Shown here: piece after piece, positions 7,494-14,855 of the stretch | Position numbering within the stretch: position 1 is the first letter of the stretch | Layout of the letters: every line of letters starts with the position of its first letter | Source: Chloroflexota bacterium | Lineage (GTDB): Bacteria > Chloroflexota > Limnocylindria > Limnocylindrales > CSP1-4 | Length of the DNA: 16,429 nucleotides | NCBI GenBank assembly: GCA_021789355.1 | Contig: JAJYJR010000054.1 | Coordinates: 1 to 16,429, forward strand | Direction of reading: 5' to 3' | Notes under the pieces: model-generated | Database searches by the model: none | What the model was told of the DNA's origin: nothing | What the model saw: the letters and a program-made list of their open reading frames with translations, nothing else | Translations under genes and position numbers: made by a program

Positions 7494-8093
7494 TCATCCC
7501 CGCCCGGCAAGATGTTGATCGATGTCGTTCACAAACAGACGGAGCAGGTCGCCGCGCCGAAGGGTGGTCTCCGGATAGCCCGCGTCGCGTCGCAACTCGA
7601 TCCACAATTCCTCGAGCTTGAACAGGCGATCCATGCTCGCCTCGGTGTCGACGACCGGCTGATCGAGACGAAGCTGGCCCCAGCGTCGGACGACTTCATC
7701 CGAGCCCCACATCATCAGTGCCTTCGTCCAGTCGTGGAACCCTTGAGCCAACTGTTGTGGCGTCATGGGCTTCCGGCCAGTCTGCTGGGCCATGAAGACG
7801 CCGAGCAGGAACGCGACGAACTTCTCGTACTCCGGCACTTTCTTAGCGCGCGTTTCCCGCTCCAACTCCTGCATTCGTAGGTTGGCATCGCGCTCGCGCT
7901 CAAAGTAGCGAGTCAGGATCACCGAGATGACCGTCGCGTACCCCGCCACAACAGCGCCCACGAGCGCAGCCACCACTGTCGCGGCTGGGTGGAGGACCGC
8001 AAGGACGACAAGGAGTGCGATAACCGCTGCTAGAAGAACCCCGACGGGAATGACGACTTCAGGCGCCTGGGCAACCTTGCGCACCCGCTTCAT
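7494..8093 (-). CDS. Two-helix membrane protein with cytoplasmic tail (199 aa)
   Basis: Starting at ATG 8093 (MKRVRKV), it has two hydrophobic helices at about 12-34 and 38-60, a charged probable coiled coil at 62-86 (RYFERERDANLRMQELERE), then a soluble helical domain with MMWGSDEVVRRW at 127-138 and GDLLRLFVNDI at 181-191. The frame stays open upstream to 8945, but that extension has shadow-like Arg/Pro/Ser composition and would destroy the natural N-terminus. No named family is assigned. Membrane proteins of this shape (2TM plus helical tail) occur beside defence genes. It lies 147 nt upstream of the 6351 gene on the same strand and could share a transcript with it. Confidence 0.8.
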   Translation of the reverse strand: MKRVRKVAQAPEVVIPVGVLLAAVIALLVVLAVLHPAATVVAALVGAVVAGYATVISVILTRYFERERDANLRMQELERETRAKKVPEYEKFVAFLLGVFMAQQTGRKPMTPQQLAQGFHDWTKALMMWGSDEVVRRWGQLRLDQPVVDTEASMDRLFKLEELWIELRRDAGYPETTLRRGDLLRLFVNDIDQHLAGRG

Positions 8094-8242
8094 GACATGC
8101 AAGTCTAGCCAGCGATCGGCACCGTAGGCGTATGGACGCGAACCTGCGCGCCAACCAAGCCTTGACGACGGCGCGTTCCTGACGATGCTCCTGCATCTCC
8201 CCAGTCGACGAGAGATCGCAGCCGAGGGTCGCGGCTCAGCCG

Positions 8243-8250
8243 AAGGAGGG
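8243..8250 (+). promoter_or_regulatory. Strong ribosome binding site of the 76-aa gene
   Basis: AAGGAGGG, a near-complete anti-16S match, lies 5 nt before ATG 8256. It is the main evidence that this small gene is translated. Confidence 0.8.
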
Positions 8251-8255
8251 ACGCG

Positions 8256-8486
8256 ATGAGCAGTGGACAGCGCGGCAAGCCGCCCTTCCGGGTGGCCGTG
8301 GCCGTCGCGGTCGAAGACGGTGGCCGCGGCCGCTGGCAGACCCTGCCGACCGCGTACTCGACCCACGTCCAGGCGATCAATGCCGGCAACGCCCTGTGGG
8401 TCCTTGATGCGATCCCAGATCTGCGCGGGGTCCGGGTCGTCGGCAGCGACGGCGCGCCGGTTGGCGACGATCTGTTCCGCAGCTGA
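8256..8486 (+). CDS. Small protein of unknown function (76 aa)
   Basis: A compact soluble protein with GC-rich third positions and a strong Shine-Dalgarno site. The sequence alternates hydrophobic strands and turns (FRVAVAVAVEDGG, GVRVVGSDGAPVGDD), suggesting a small alpha/beta or beta-sandwich fold. No motif recognised. It diverges from the membrane protein at 8093 across 162 nt, which must hold both promoters; TTGACG at 8162-8167 is a possible -35 for this gene, but no good -10 was found. Confidence 0.8.
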   Translation: MSSGQRGKPPFRVAVAVAVEDGGRGRWQTLPTAYSTHVQAINAGNALWVLDAIPDLRGVRVVGSDGAPVGDDLFRS

Positions 8487-8684
8487 CGGGGCTGCGGCTT
8501 CGTCAGGCGCGGCACCCCGCCGTCGTGGCGCTGGCGTGGCCGCGTTGATCCGGTGCGCCCGCTCACCTTCGGCGCGCCGGTCCCTTGACTTCTGGTTCCG
8601 CGCGCCGAAGGTCGGGGGTCGCCTGATCGGGCGATCCGGTCGCCCGTCGGGAGCCGGGTACGAGGTACGGGCCAGGGTGGCCCG

Positions 8685-8963
8685 GTGAGGTGTGCGGTGA
8701 GAGGAACGAGTGGCGGGCTCCGGCCCGATCCGGTGACCGAGGAGGTGCGGGCCCGGTACACGGCGACCTTGCAGAACCTCGAGCGCCTGGCGCACGAGAG
8801 CTGGGCCGCCGGCAACTTCGCCGGCGCGTCGGCCTTCCTCCACAGCGCGGCCACGGCCGCCGAGCAGGCTGCCAACCAGCAGAACCGCGGATGGATTCTC
8901 CGGGCCGGGTCGGACGACGGCCCGGCCTCTCGCGCTTCGGCGCACGGAATAGGGCGCCCGTGA
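8685..8963 (+). CDS. Small helical protein of unknown function (92 aa)
   Basis: Codon bias is almost entirely G/C at third positions through to the stop. The core EVRARYTATLQNLERLAHES, followed by AGASAFLHSAATAAEQAAN-like sequence, is strongly helical and suggests a two- or three-helix bundle. The start is uncertain: GTG 8685 (used here) or GTG 8733, which leaves 76 residues starting just before the helical core. The stop TGA overlaps an ATG at 8963 (TGATG), pointing to coupling with the next, frame-broken gene. The 198 nt between it and the previous gene hold no supported gene. Confidence 0.65.
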   Translation: MRCAVRGTSGGLRPDPVTEEVRARYTATLQNLERLAHESWAAGNFAGASAFLHSAATAAEQAANQQNRGWILRAGSDDGPASRASAHGIGRP

Positions 8964-9110
8964 TGCACGCCCTGGACATCACGGGCCCGGATGGCCGCCC
9001 TGCAACGACCACGAGCCCTACCAGCCCGACGCCGGCAGGTGTTCGTGGTGCGGCGATTCCACGCGGGCGTCATGGCGGTGTTCACGGTGCTGCTGCCCGA
9101 GGAGTACTGA
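8963..9110 (+). pseudogene. Small Zn-ribbon gene broken by two frame changes
   Basis: Three adjacent, non-overlapping phases each look coding. From ATG 8963 the frame reads MHALDITGPDGRP. From 9001 another phase reads CNDHEPYQPDAGRCSWCGD, a likely C...H...CxxC zinc site. From 9057 the third reads FHAGVMAVFTVLLPEEY and stops at 9108-9110. One missing base near 8999-9000 and one near 9055-9057 would join them into a single protein of about 49 residues. No single frame gives a sensible product across the interval. Either a recent pseudogene or two assembly errors. Confidence 0.45.
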
Positions 9111-9129
9111 CGCGCCTCGCCTCGCGGCC

Positions 9130-9345
9130 CTACGTGGCGGCGCGAAGGAAGATGGCGAGTGGCGACAGGTCGCGCTCCCAGAACAACGCGACCCCCTGCT
9201 CGTTCTGCGCTTGGGTGAGGTTCACCAGCCGGAACACCCCGGCGAGGACGGCCGCCGGTCCCTTGCCGTCGGGAAAGACCTGCGTTCGCCCGAGCGTCGT
9301 CGAGACCTCACGAGACGCTTGGGATCCCGCAATGCCTCGTCTTCG
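9130..9345 (-). pseudogene. Headless 71-codon reading frame downstream of the endonuclease
   Basis: On the minus strand, directly after the endonuclease stop and in the same frame, 71 codons remain open to a TAG at 9130-9132. The latter part (TQVFPDGKGPAAVLAGVF, VNLTQAQNEQG, ALFWERDLSPLAIFLRAAT) has very strong G/C third-position bias and protein-like composition, unlike the other frames here. No ATG, GTG or TTG occurs in its first part; the first in-frame GTG lies mid-way. It is best read as the 3' end of a lost gene, cut when the restriction operon arrived; a C-terminal extension behind the TGA is an alternative. No family recognised. Confidence 0.45.
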
Positions 9346-10929
9346 TCACTCAACGTGAGCTGCTGGCCCCGCAGGAGCAGCGTCTTCCCGGAGGGACTTG
9401 GCTCTCCGCGCTTCCCGGTCCAGGATCTCAAAGATCGCTGTCTCGTCACGCGTCAGCCGATCAACATCAGTGCCGTCGAGTCGCACGATCGTGTAAGCGC
9501 TGTATCGGATGACATCATTCACGAAGGCATCAGCGTCCCTCGAGAACGAGCCGGTGGTCACCATCAGGATCGCGGTAGAGCGATTACGCACCGCAACTCC
9601 GACCTCGCGCGCCGCATGGTCGACGTTGAACGACGTAGTGTTCTTGCACTGAACCTGCCAACGCGTGTGGACGGGCTGGAACGCTTCGGCGTAACCATCG
9701 ATCTCTTCGTTGCCGCGGGGCCGCTCTGGCGGGCGGATGTTGCGCAGCCCCATCCGCAGAAGCAGACGGAGGACAAACAGCTCGAGCGCTCTGCCTCTCT
9801 GGGTGGTCGACAGCCGCTCGTCACGAAGCTGGGGTATGAGCTCGGCGAAAGGCACCTGAAGCTCAGGTCCCGTGACCGCGAACCCGGCCGTGCGGATTCG
9901 CTCGAGCAGCTGCTGAACTGCGGCGGTAGCAAACGTGGGCGTTCCCCTGAAACGATGGTCGCTGCCGCCTCTCCCGCCCGTGGTCTTCTCGAGCTCGATG
10001 AACCCCGCGTCCCGCAGAGGCTCGAGCTGGTTCCTGACGAAGGACGTGGGGGCGAAATGCAGATCATGGCGGGGCTTGAGCAGCGTGATCATTTGCCCGC
10101 TCGTCGCTTCGTGGTTCGGAAACAACGCCAGCTGCTCGAGGATGGCCCGCCCAACTCCATCGAGCGCGGCAGCCCCCTTGACAGTCCCCAGCGAGACGCC
10201 GCTCAGCCGCTCGAACACCTGCTCGTTGACATCGAACCAACCTTTGGGCCGGAAAACGCCAGCTGCGGTGAGCCAGCTTCCCACGCCGTTGATGTCGGTG
10301 CCGTCAGGGTTCGACCCGAGTCCGTCACGCGCGAAGTGATCGGCCAGCGGTTCTTTGGTCAGCCGCATCCCGGCTTTCGCTAGGTAGTTGACGCCAACCA
10401 CGAGCTCGATCCCGTTGAGGTTGCGGAGGAGGTGCTGAGCCAGGAGATGGCGTCTCTTGTCGTCACCGGGCAGGGCCAGCACGGCTGCCCCGAAGTCCGT
10501 CAAGGCATCCAACTTCGGTGTCACGAGACAGTAGTCGCGCGCTGAGAGCAGGGCGTTGTAGGCCATCCTCCACTTCGGCCCACTCTGGCTCGTCTCTCCA
10601 GGGCTCAGGAGATGGAAGACTCCGAGCCTCACGCCGTCCTTGTTGCCCGAGTTGTCCCGCACGGCTTCCAGAAACGCTGCAAGGGAAGGTATCTGCGCGG
10701 GCGTGAACTGCTTGGAGTACGGCAGTTGGCGTGGGGCCCCTGCCTTGATCGTGACGGGTCGGAGTCCAAGCTTGGCCGCGGCGTCAGCGCCCAGCTCGAG
10801 CGGGTCCCGGCGGTGCCGCGGCGCCGGGGCAGCGGCCTTACCGTTCTCGGCAGCCAGCGCGTCCCCGTCGCCCGTCAGGTCGAAGATGCCGGGCTCAGTC
10901 GACGACGGCTGGTGCTTCCTCCGCGTCAC
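9346..10929 (-). CDS. Restriction endonuclease, PD-(D/E)XK Mrr-like QxK type
   Basis: Predicted DNA-cleaving subunit of the operon, 527 residues from GTG 10929, chosen because AGGGAG lies 6 nt upstream; the frame stays open further upstream only inside the methyltransferase. The C-terminal nuclease domain (about 375-490) has RGRALELF (acidic Glu383), EEIDG with Asp411, and WQVQCKN with the Q427-x-K429 pair typical of Mrr-like enzymes, followed by AILMVTTGSFSRDA and YTIVRLDGTDVDRL, the usual later strands and helix. A helical segment at about 257-335 (GRAILEQLALFP...SFVRNQLEPLRDAGFIEL) looks like a winged helix and may read the DNA site. Residues 1-250 are not recognised. It overlaps the upstream methyltransferase by 35 nt. 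Specificity and cut position cannot be read from sequence. Confidence 0.85.
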   Translation of the reverse strand: MTRRKHQPSSTEPGIFDLTGDGDALAAENGKAAAPAPRHRRDPLELGADAAAKLGLRPVTIKAGAPRQLPYSKQFTPAQIPSLAAFLEAVRDNSGNKDGVRLGVFHLLSPGETSQSGPKWRMAYNALLSARDYCLVTPKLDALTDFGAAVLALPGDDKRRHLLAQHLLRNLNGIELVVGVNYLAKAGMRLTKEPLADHFARDGLGSNPDGTDINGVGSWLTAAGVFRPKGWFDVNEQVFERLSGVSLGTVKGAAALDGVGRAILEQLALFPNHEATSGQMITLLKPRHDLHFAPTSFVRNQLEPLRDAGFIELEKTTGGRGGSDHRFRGTPTFATAAVQQLLERIRTAGFAVTGPELQVPFAELIPQLRDERLSTTQRGRALELFVLRLLLRMGLRNIRPPERPRGNEEIDGYAEAFQPVHTRWQVQCKNTTSFNVDHAAREVGVAVRNRSTAILMVTTGSFSRDADAFVNDVIRYSAYTIVRLDGTDVDRLTRDETAIFEILDREARRAKSLREDAAPAGPAAHVE

Positions 10930-12805
10930 GCGCTTCTCCCTGATCCCGCCCAGAGGCGTCGGACCTGCACGTGCGGATGAGCCAGTGCCCCTCGGTGTCC
11001 TGCTCGAAGTGCGCAGAACAGATCGCACGCACGGTCTCGTAGTCGCCCACGCTCAGCCCGATGTCGCCGTTGAAGTGATGCTGAACGAGCAACGAGTGCA
11101 GATAGGGCAGAGTTCGCTGGTAGTCGACGCTCGGGATGCTGCCCACAGGGGCCAGTGTACCGAGGTGGTTGGCGAGAATCTCGGCTGCCTGGATCCGCCG
11201 AGCGGTCGTGATGGCCTGGCCGCGCCTAGAGTGCCGGGCGCGCATGGCCAGGACCACATCGTAGGCTGCTACATCCTCGGCTCCGCTCCGGCCCTTGTAG
11301 CCCTTGTGGGAGAGCTGGCCTTTGTCGAGGTACGTCGCGCCGACGATGGACAACCCTGCGTCCGTGGCCGCGTCCTCGATCGCCCTCCAGACTGACGCAT
11401 CCGTGCTGTGGAAAACGACGGTGAGACTGCCGTTCCGCCGAAGCACGCGCGCCATCTCTGCGAAGCTCGCAGCCATCAACGTCTGGTACTCCATGACCGA
11501 CTTGCCGCCGTGCTGCGGGCGAAGCGACCGGTTCACGACCGCCTCTTCGGTCGGATCCGTGAGCGCGCCGAGCCAGCTTTCCCAGATGAGGTTGCAGTCG
11601 GCGTAGTAGATCGAGGAGCCGAACGGCGGGTCGGTGAACACGTAGTCGACGGAGGCGTCGGGCAACGGCAGTTTGGTAGCTGAACCGACGATCACCTGGA
11701 CGCGATCGGCCTTCTCGGGCCCGTCGCGCCATTCGCTGGCGTAGAACGTTCTCAGCTGGCGGATCTTGTGCGCGAAGACGCTTCCGACGTTCACCTCCGA
11801 TGAGAGGTGCGGGATGTAGAGGGTGCCTGTCAGCGGGCGCTGGCCGCCCCGTGCGTTGAACCGTCGCATCACGGTCCCATGCCAAGCCGTGTTGGTGAAA
11901 GCCGTCGCCAGCGCCTGTCGGAGCCTGATGTCGGGCTCGTCGCACACGGCCGTCCACAACGCCGCAAGAGCCCGAAGGTTGCGGGGCGTGTAGAAGTCCG
12001 CAATCGTGCGGATGGCGCGCAAACCCAGGGCAGAGCGGATGTACATCTCGCGGTTGGGCTCGATCGGCGTGGTCGGATACCAGTCAGGTATGGGACCCGA
12101 CCTCCAGAACCTCTCGATCGAGAGGTCGTCGTTGCTGACCGCGCGCTCCTGTCGTCCGCACCGCTCGCAGTCCGTCACGACCCACACCGGCACCGTGTCG
12201 GCGTGCCCTGCTCCTCGCCGCGGTGTCATGCGGCGGCACGATGGACACTGGAAGGCGGAGGCGACTGTCCCACTCGACCGGTCCGCACAGTGATCCCAGA
12301 CGGTGGCGGGGCTGCCACAGTATGAGCAGTTCAGGCGATCGGACCAGATCGTGTAGGCCAGGGTGGCCCTTCCGCCGCACGCGGCACAACGCGCCGAGTA
12401 CAGCTCCTCGAGCAACGGTTTCACGCGTCCCATGACCCGCGCAGCCGCTGACGCCAGCTCGTTCGGATCGCTCGCGTGCGTGACGTTCCAGGCGATGTGA
12501 GCGGCTGCCGGGGCAAGGTCGTTCAGAATGGCAGTTCGCCCCAGGCGGCGAGCAGCGACCCCGGTCATCCCGCTCCCGGCGAAGGGATCGAGCACGGTCG
12601 CGCCGGGCAACGTGTGATGCGCGATGAACGGCTCGATAGCTTCCGGCGGGATCTTCGTGTGATAGCTGTGGACGTTGAAGACCGGCGAGCCCTTGGAGCC
12701 GCGCGTCGGCAGCAGGAGCGGTTCCACATCAGCGACGGCGAGCGACCGACGGCCCGGGCGGTCGATCCGCACCCCGAGATCGGGGTAGAGGTCGCGGAAC
12801 TCCAT
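10895..12805 (-). CDS. Zn-ribbon DNA methyltransferase, second of the pair (probably N6-adenine)
   Basis: S-adenosylmethionine-dependent DNA methyltransferase, 636 residues. Motif I is DPFAGSGMTG at 73-82, preceded by NVHSYHTKIPPEAI. Motif IV is TDPPFG at 391-396, followed by YYADCNLIWESWLG. DPPF favours adenine N6 as the target. Between them lie four CxxC pairs (C140/C143, C160/C163, C187/C190, C213/C216), forming zinc ribbons that may act in target recognition, plus the segment IPDWYPTTPI. The order motif I, insert, motif IV recalls COG1743-type adenine methylases with a Zn ribbon. Its ATG overlaps the stop of the previous gene by one base (TGATG), and its 3' end overlaps the nuclease gene. 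It is a clear paralogue of the product of the gene upstream but with about 26 more N-terminal residues and a different C-terminus. Confidence 0.9.
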   Translation of the reverse strand: MEFRDLYPDLGVRIDRPGRRSLAVADVEPLLLPTRGSKGSPVFNVHSYHTKIPPEAIEPFIAHHTLPGATVLDPFAGSGMTGVAARRLGRTAILNDLAPAAAHIAWNVTHASDPNELASAAARVMGRVKPLLEELYSARCAACGGRATLAYTIWSDRLNCSYCGSPATVWDHCADRSSGTVASAFQCPSCRRMTPRRGAGHADTVPVWVVTDCERCGRQERAVSNDDLSIERFWRSGPIPDWYPTTPIEPNREMYIRSALGLRAIRTIADFYTPRNLRALAALWTAVCDEPDIRLRQALATAFTNTAWHGTVMRRFNARGGQRPLTGTLYIPHLSSEVNVGSVFAHKIRQLRTFYASEWRDGPEKADRVQVIVGSATKLPLPDASVDYVFTDPPFGSSIYYADCNLIWESWLGALTDPTEEAVVNRSLRPQHGGKSVMEYQTLMAASFAEMARVLRRNGSLTVVFHSTDASVWRAIEDAATDAGLSIVGATYLDKGQLSHKGYKGRSGAEDVAAYDVVLAMRARHSRRGQAITTARRIQAAEILANHLGTLAPVGSIPSVDYQRTLPYLHSLLVQHHFNGDIGLSVGDYETVRAICSAHFEQDTEGHWLIRTCRSDASGRDQGEARDAEEAPAVVD

Positions 12806-14520
12806 CAGTCCACCATGTCGAGACTGAGCTGCCCGTCATCGGGAGACATGACCTTGCTCGCCACTTCGGCCACGCGATCGAACGTCCAACCGTCCGTGGG
12901 CGTGCCAGCTTCGAGCAGCGCGGAGACGGCCACAGCGTACAGGTGACCGATCTCTCTTGTACGCCCGGAGCCGCTTGTCAGAAGGTCTCGCTCGATGGCC
13001 GCGCTCACAATGGAATCAGCGTCAACCCGGCCCGTGACACCTTGCCTGGCACGCGGAGAGGGCGATAGCGTCATCACCACATCGGTCGCTGCGACATGTT
13101 CGCCGGCCTGCATCGCCTTGATGCCCTTGAAAGATGGCTGGGTCTTGTGCAGGGTGCTTGCGCCAACCACGTGCAGTCCGGCGTCAGTGGCCGCGTCCCG
13201 AATGGCCGTCCACACGGCATCATCGGTGTTCTGGAACACCATGGTTGTCATGCCATCGGGCTTGAGCGCACGCCTGACCTCCGCGAGGGAGCGCCCCATC
13301 ACCTCCCGGTAGTCGGCGACGGTTTTGCCTGCCCGCTTCTTGCTCACCACCGCCTCAAGGGCGCGGTCAGTCAACTGGCCGAGCCATGCTTCCCATAGCA
13401 GAGAGGCGTCGGCGTAGTAGATGTTCGCTCCGAACGGAGGGTCGGTGAAGCAGTAGTCCACGCTCGACGTGGCAACGGTAGCGAGATGCGTCGCGGAACC
13501 CTGGATCACGGTCACCGCGCCCGCCGGGAGCGCCGTCTGTCGGTAGAACGCGAGGACGGCGCGCAGCTTCCTGCGGAACAGCGACAGCACGTTCCACTCG
13601 TAGCGCAGCGACGCAATGTAGAGGGTACCGCCCAGCACGTTCGTGGGGCGCTTCGAGTTCCACTGGTATCGTCGAGAGGCGCGATTCACGATGGCGGTGA
13701 AGACCCACGTAAGCGCCTCCCGCAGCCGCTGGTCCGGCTCGCGCCTGATTCCCTCGAACAGCACGCTGAGCGCCGCGAGGTTTCTCGGGCTCCAGAAGTC
13801 GGCCACATTCTCGATTCCAAGGTCTCGATGTCCGCCTCGCCACATCTCCCAGTCGCTTCCAAATGGGAGGTCGGGGTACCAGTAGGGAACATCCTTGCGG
13901 TCGAAGGCCATGCGAGTGAGGTCACCCGGCCCCGGCGAGATCTCCTGTCGACCCACTCTGCACTCGGGGCAAGCGAGGTTGACCAGGACGGCTCGTTCGC
14001 CGGCGACGCGGGCGCGTGCCTTGTCGAACAACTCCCCGCAGGTCCCGCACCTCAGGCGGCCAACGTTGCCTCCCTCGAGCCGACTGTCCCATACCAAGAC
14101 CGCAGCACCACACCGCGGGCATGTCCGCTCATCGGACCACACCACATACTCCGCAGTCGCTCGGCCCTCACAGCGCGGGCATGTCGTTTCGTAGAGCGGC
14201 TCGACCTGCGGTACGCTCCAGCCGAGGAGCCGATCTGCGGCCACCCGCAATGCCTCGGCGTCGCAGGGCGTCGTGTAGTTGCGGGCAATGTGCACTGCCG
14301 CCGGCGACAGATCGTTGAGGATGGCTCGACGCCCTGACAGCGCAGCGGCCAGACCCGTCATCCCACTCCCGGCGAACGGATCCAGCACCAGACCGCCGCG
14401 CTGGGTGTAATGCTCGATGTAGGGTGAGATGGCCTGCGGCGGCACCTTGGTGTGATAAGCGTGAACGTTGTATGCCGCCGTGGCCCTGCTGACGCGGGTT
14501 GGCCGGGCGAAAACACTCAT
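12805..14520 (-). CDS. Zn-ribbon DNA methyltransferase, first of the pair (probably N6-adenine)
   Basis: First gene of the operon, 571 residues. Motif I DPFAGSGMTG at 47-56 follows NVHAYHTKVPPQAI; motif IV TDPPFG is at 359-364, followed by YYADASLLWEAWLG. Four CxxC pairs (C114/C117, C134/C137, C158/C161, C184/C187) lie between, then VPYWYPDLPFG at 211-221. It shares this full layout with the next gene's product, but the regions between the zinc sites and after motif IV have diverged, as expected if each enzyme methylates a different strand of an asymmetric site. No Shine-Dalgarno site lies before ATG 14520 and no other in-frame start precedes the conserved NVHAYHTK, so initiation may be weak. 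GTGACC then TACTAG (about 14568-14595, minus strand) is a possible but poor promoter. Confidence 0.9.
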   Translation of the reverse strand: MSVFARPTRVSRATAAYNVHAYHTKVPPQAISPYIEHYTQRGGLVLDPFAGSGMTGLAAALSGRRAILNDLSPAAVHIARNYTTPCDAEALRVAADRLLGWSVPQVEPLYETTCPRCEGRATAEYVVWSDERTCPRCGAAVLVWDSRLEGGNVGRLRCGTCGELFDKARARVAGERAVLVNLACPECRVGRQEISPGPGDLTRMAFDRKDVPYWYPDLPFGSDWEMWRGGHRDLGIENVADFWSPRNLAALSVLFEGIRREPDQRLREALTWVFTAIVNRASRRYQWNSKRPTNVLGGTLYIASLRYEWNVLSLFRRKLRAVLAFYRQTALPAGAVTVIQGSATHLATVATSSVDYCFTDPPFGANIYYADASLLWEAWLGQLTDRALEAVVSKKRAGKTVADYREVMGRSLAEVRRALKPDGMTTMVFQNTDDAVWTAIRDAATDAGLHVVGASTLHKTQPSFKGIKAMQAGEHVAATDVVMTLSPSPRARQGVTGRVDADSIVSAAIERDLLTSGSGRTREIGHLYAVAVSALLEAGTPTDGWTFDRVAEVASKVMSPDDGQLSLDMVD

Positions 14521-14855
14521 CGCCGCGGCCGGGGCTCGGTCGGATCGGCTGGCAGCGGCACGGCTCTAGTATGCGTGCCTGCCGTTAGGTCACCACACCC
14601 GCAGCGATTGCGTGCGGGTGACGAGGAGCACCGCCGAACTCGTGGTGCTCGTCTCGCCGGCGGTGTTGGAGCGGCCCCGAGGCCGTGGTTCCGGCTGCGT
14701 GACCCGGTGCCGCCGACGACGGGCACCGGCACGCGTGCGGGCCAGACTGACGACCTCGGTGTCCTCGCTGCTAGCACGTCCGGCCCAAGCAACGGCCAGG
14801 TGCGCGGGTAAGCTAGCCCGGCGTAGGGGGCCGCGCCAACACTGGGAGCACACCG
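14521..14855. promoter_or_regulatory. Divergent intergenic region with hairpins
   Basis: 335 nt without a supported gene between the restriction operon (minus) and the 14856 gene (plus); it must hold both promoters. Inverted repeats: 14596-14603 with 14613-14620 (8 bp); 14626-14632 with 14644-14650 (7 bp); 14629-14636 with 14658-14665 (8 bp); 14704-14711 with 14722-14729 (8 bp); and the palindrome gcacgcgtgc just after. The second and third share 14629-14632 and cannot form together. GGGAG 8 nt before ATG 14856 is that gene's ribosome site. TAAGCT at about 14811 is a weak candidate -10. Confidence 0.5.

Noticed and set aside
8487..8684. Possible short peptides such as GTG-started RPLTFGAPVP
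   Set aside because: Frames are very short, lack ribosome sites and change phase without a consistent model.
8094..8945. N-terminal extension of the two-helix membrane protein
   Set aside because: Composition is shadow-like and it overlaps two better-supported plus-strand genes. MKRVRKV at 8093 is a natural membrane-protein start.
9211..10383. 390-codon plus-strand frame over the endonuclease
   Set aside because: The opposite strand carries recognisable PD-(D/E)XK motifs and the better codon pattern; this frame is its shadow.
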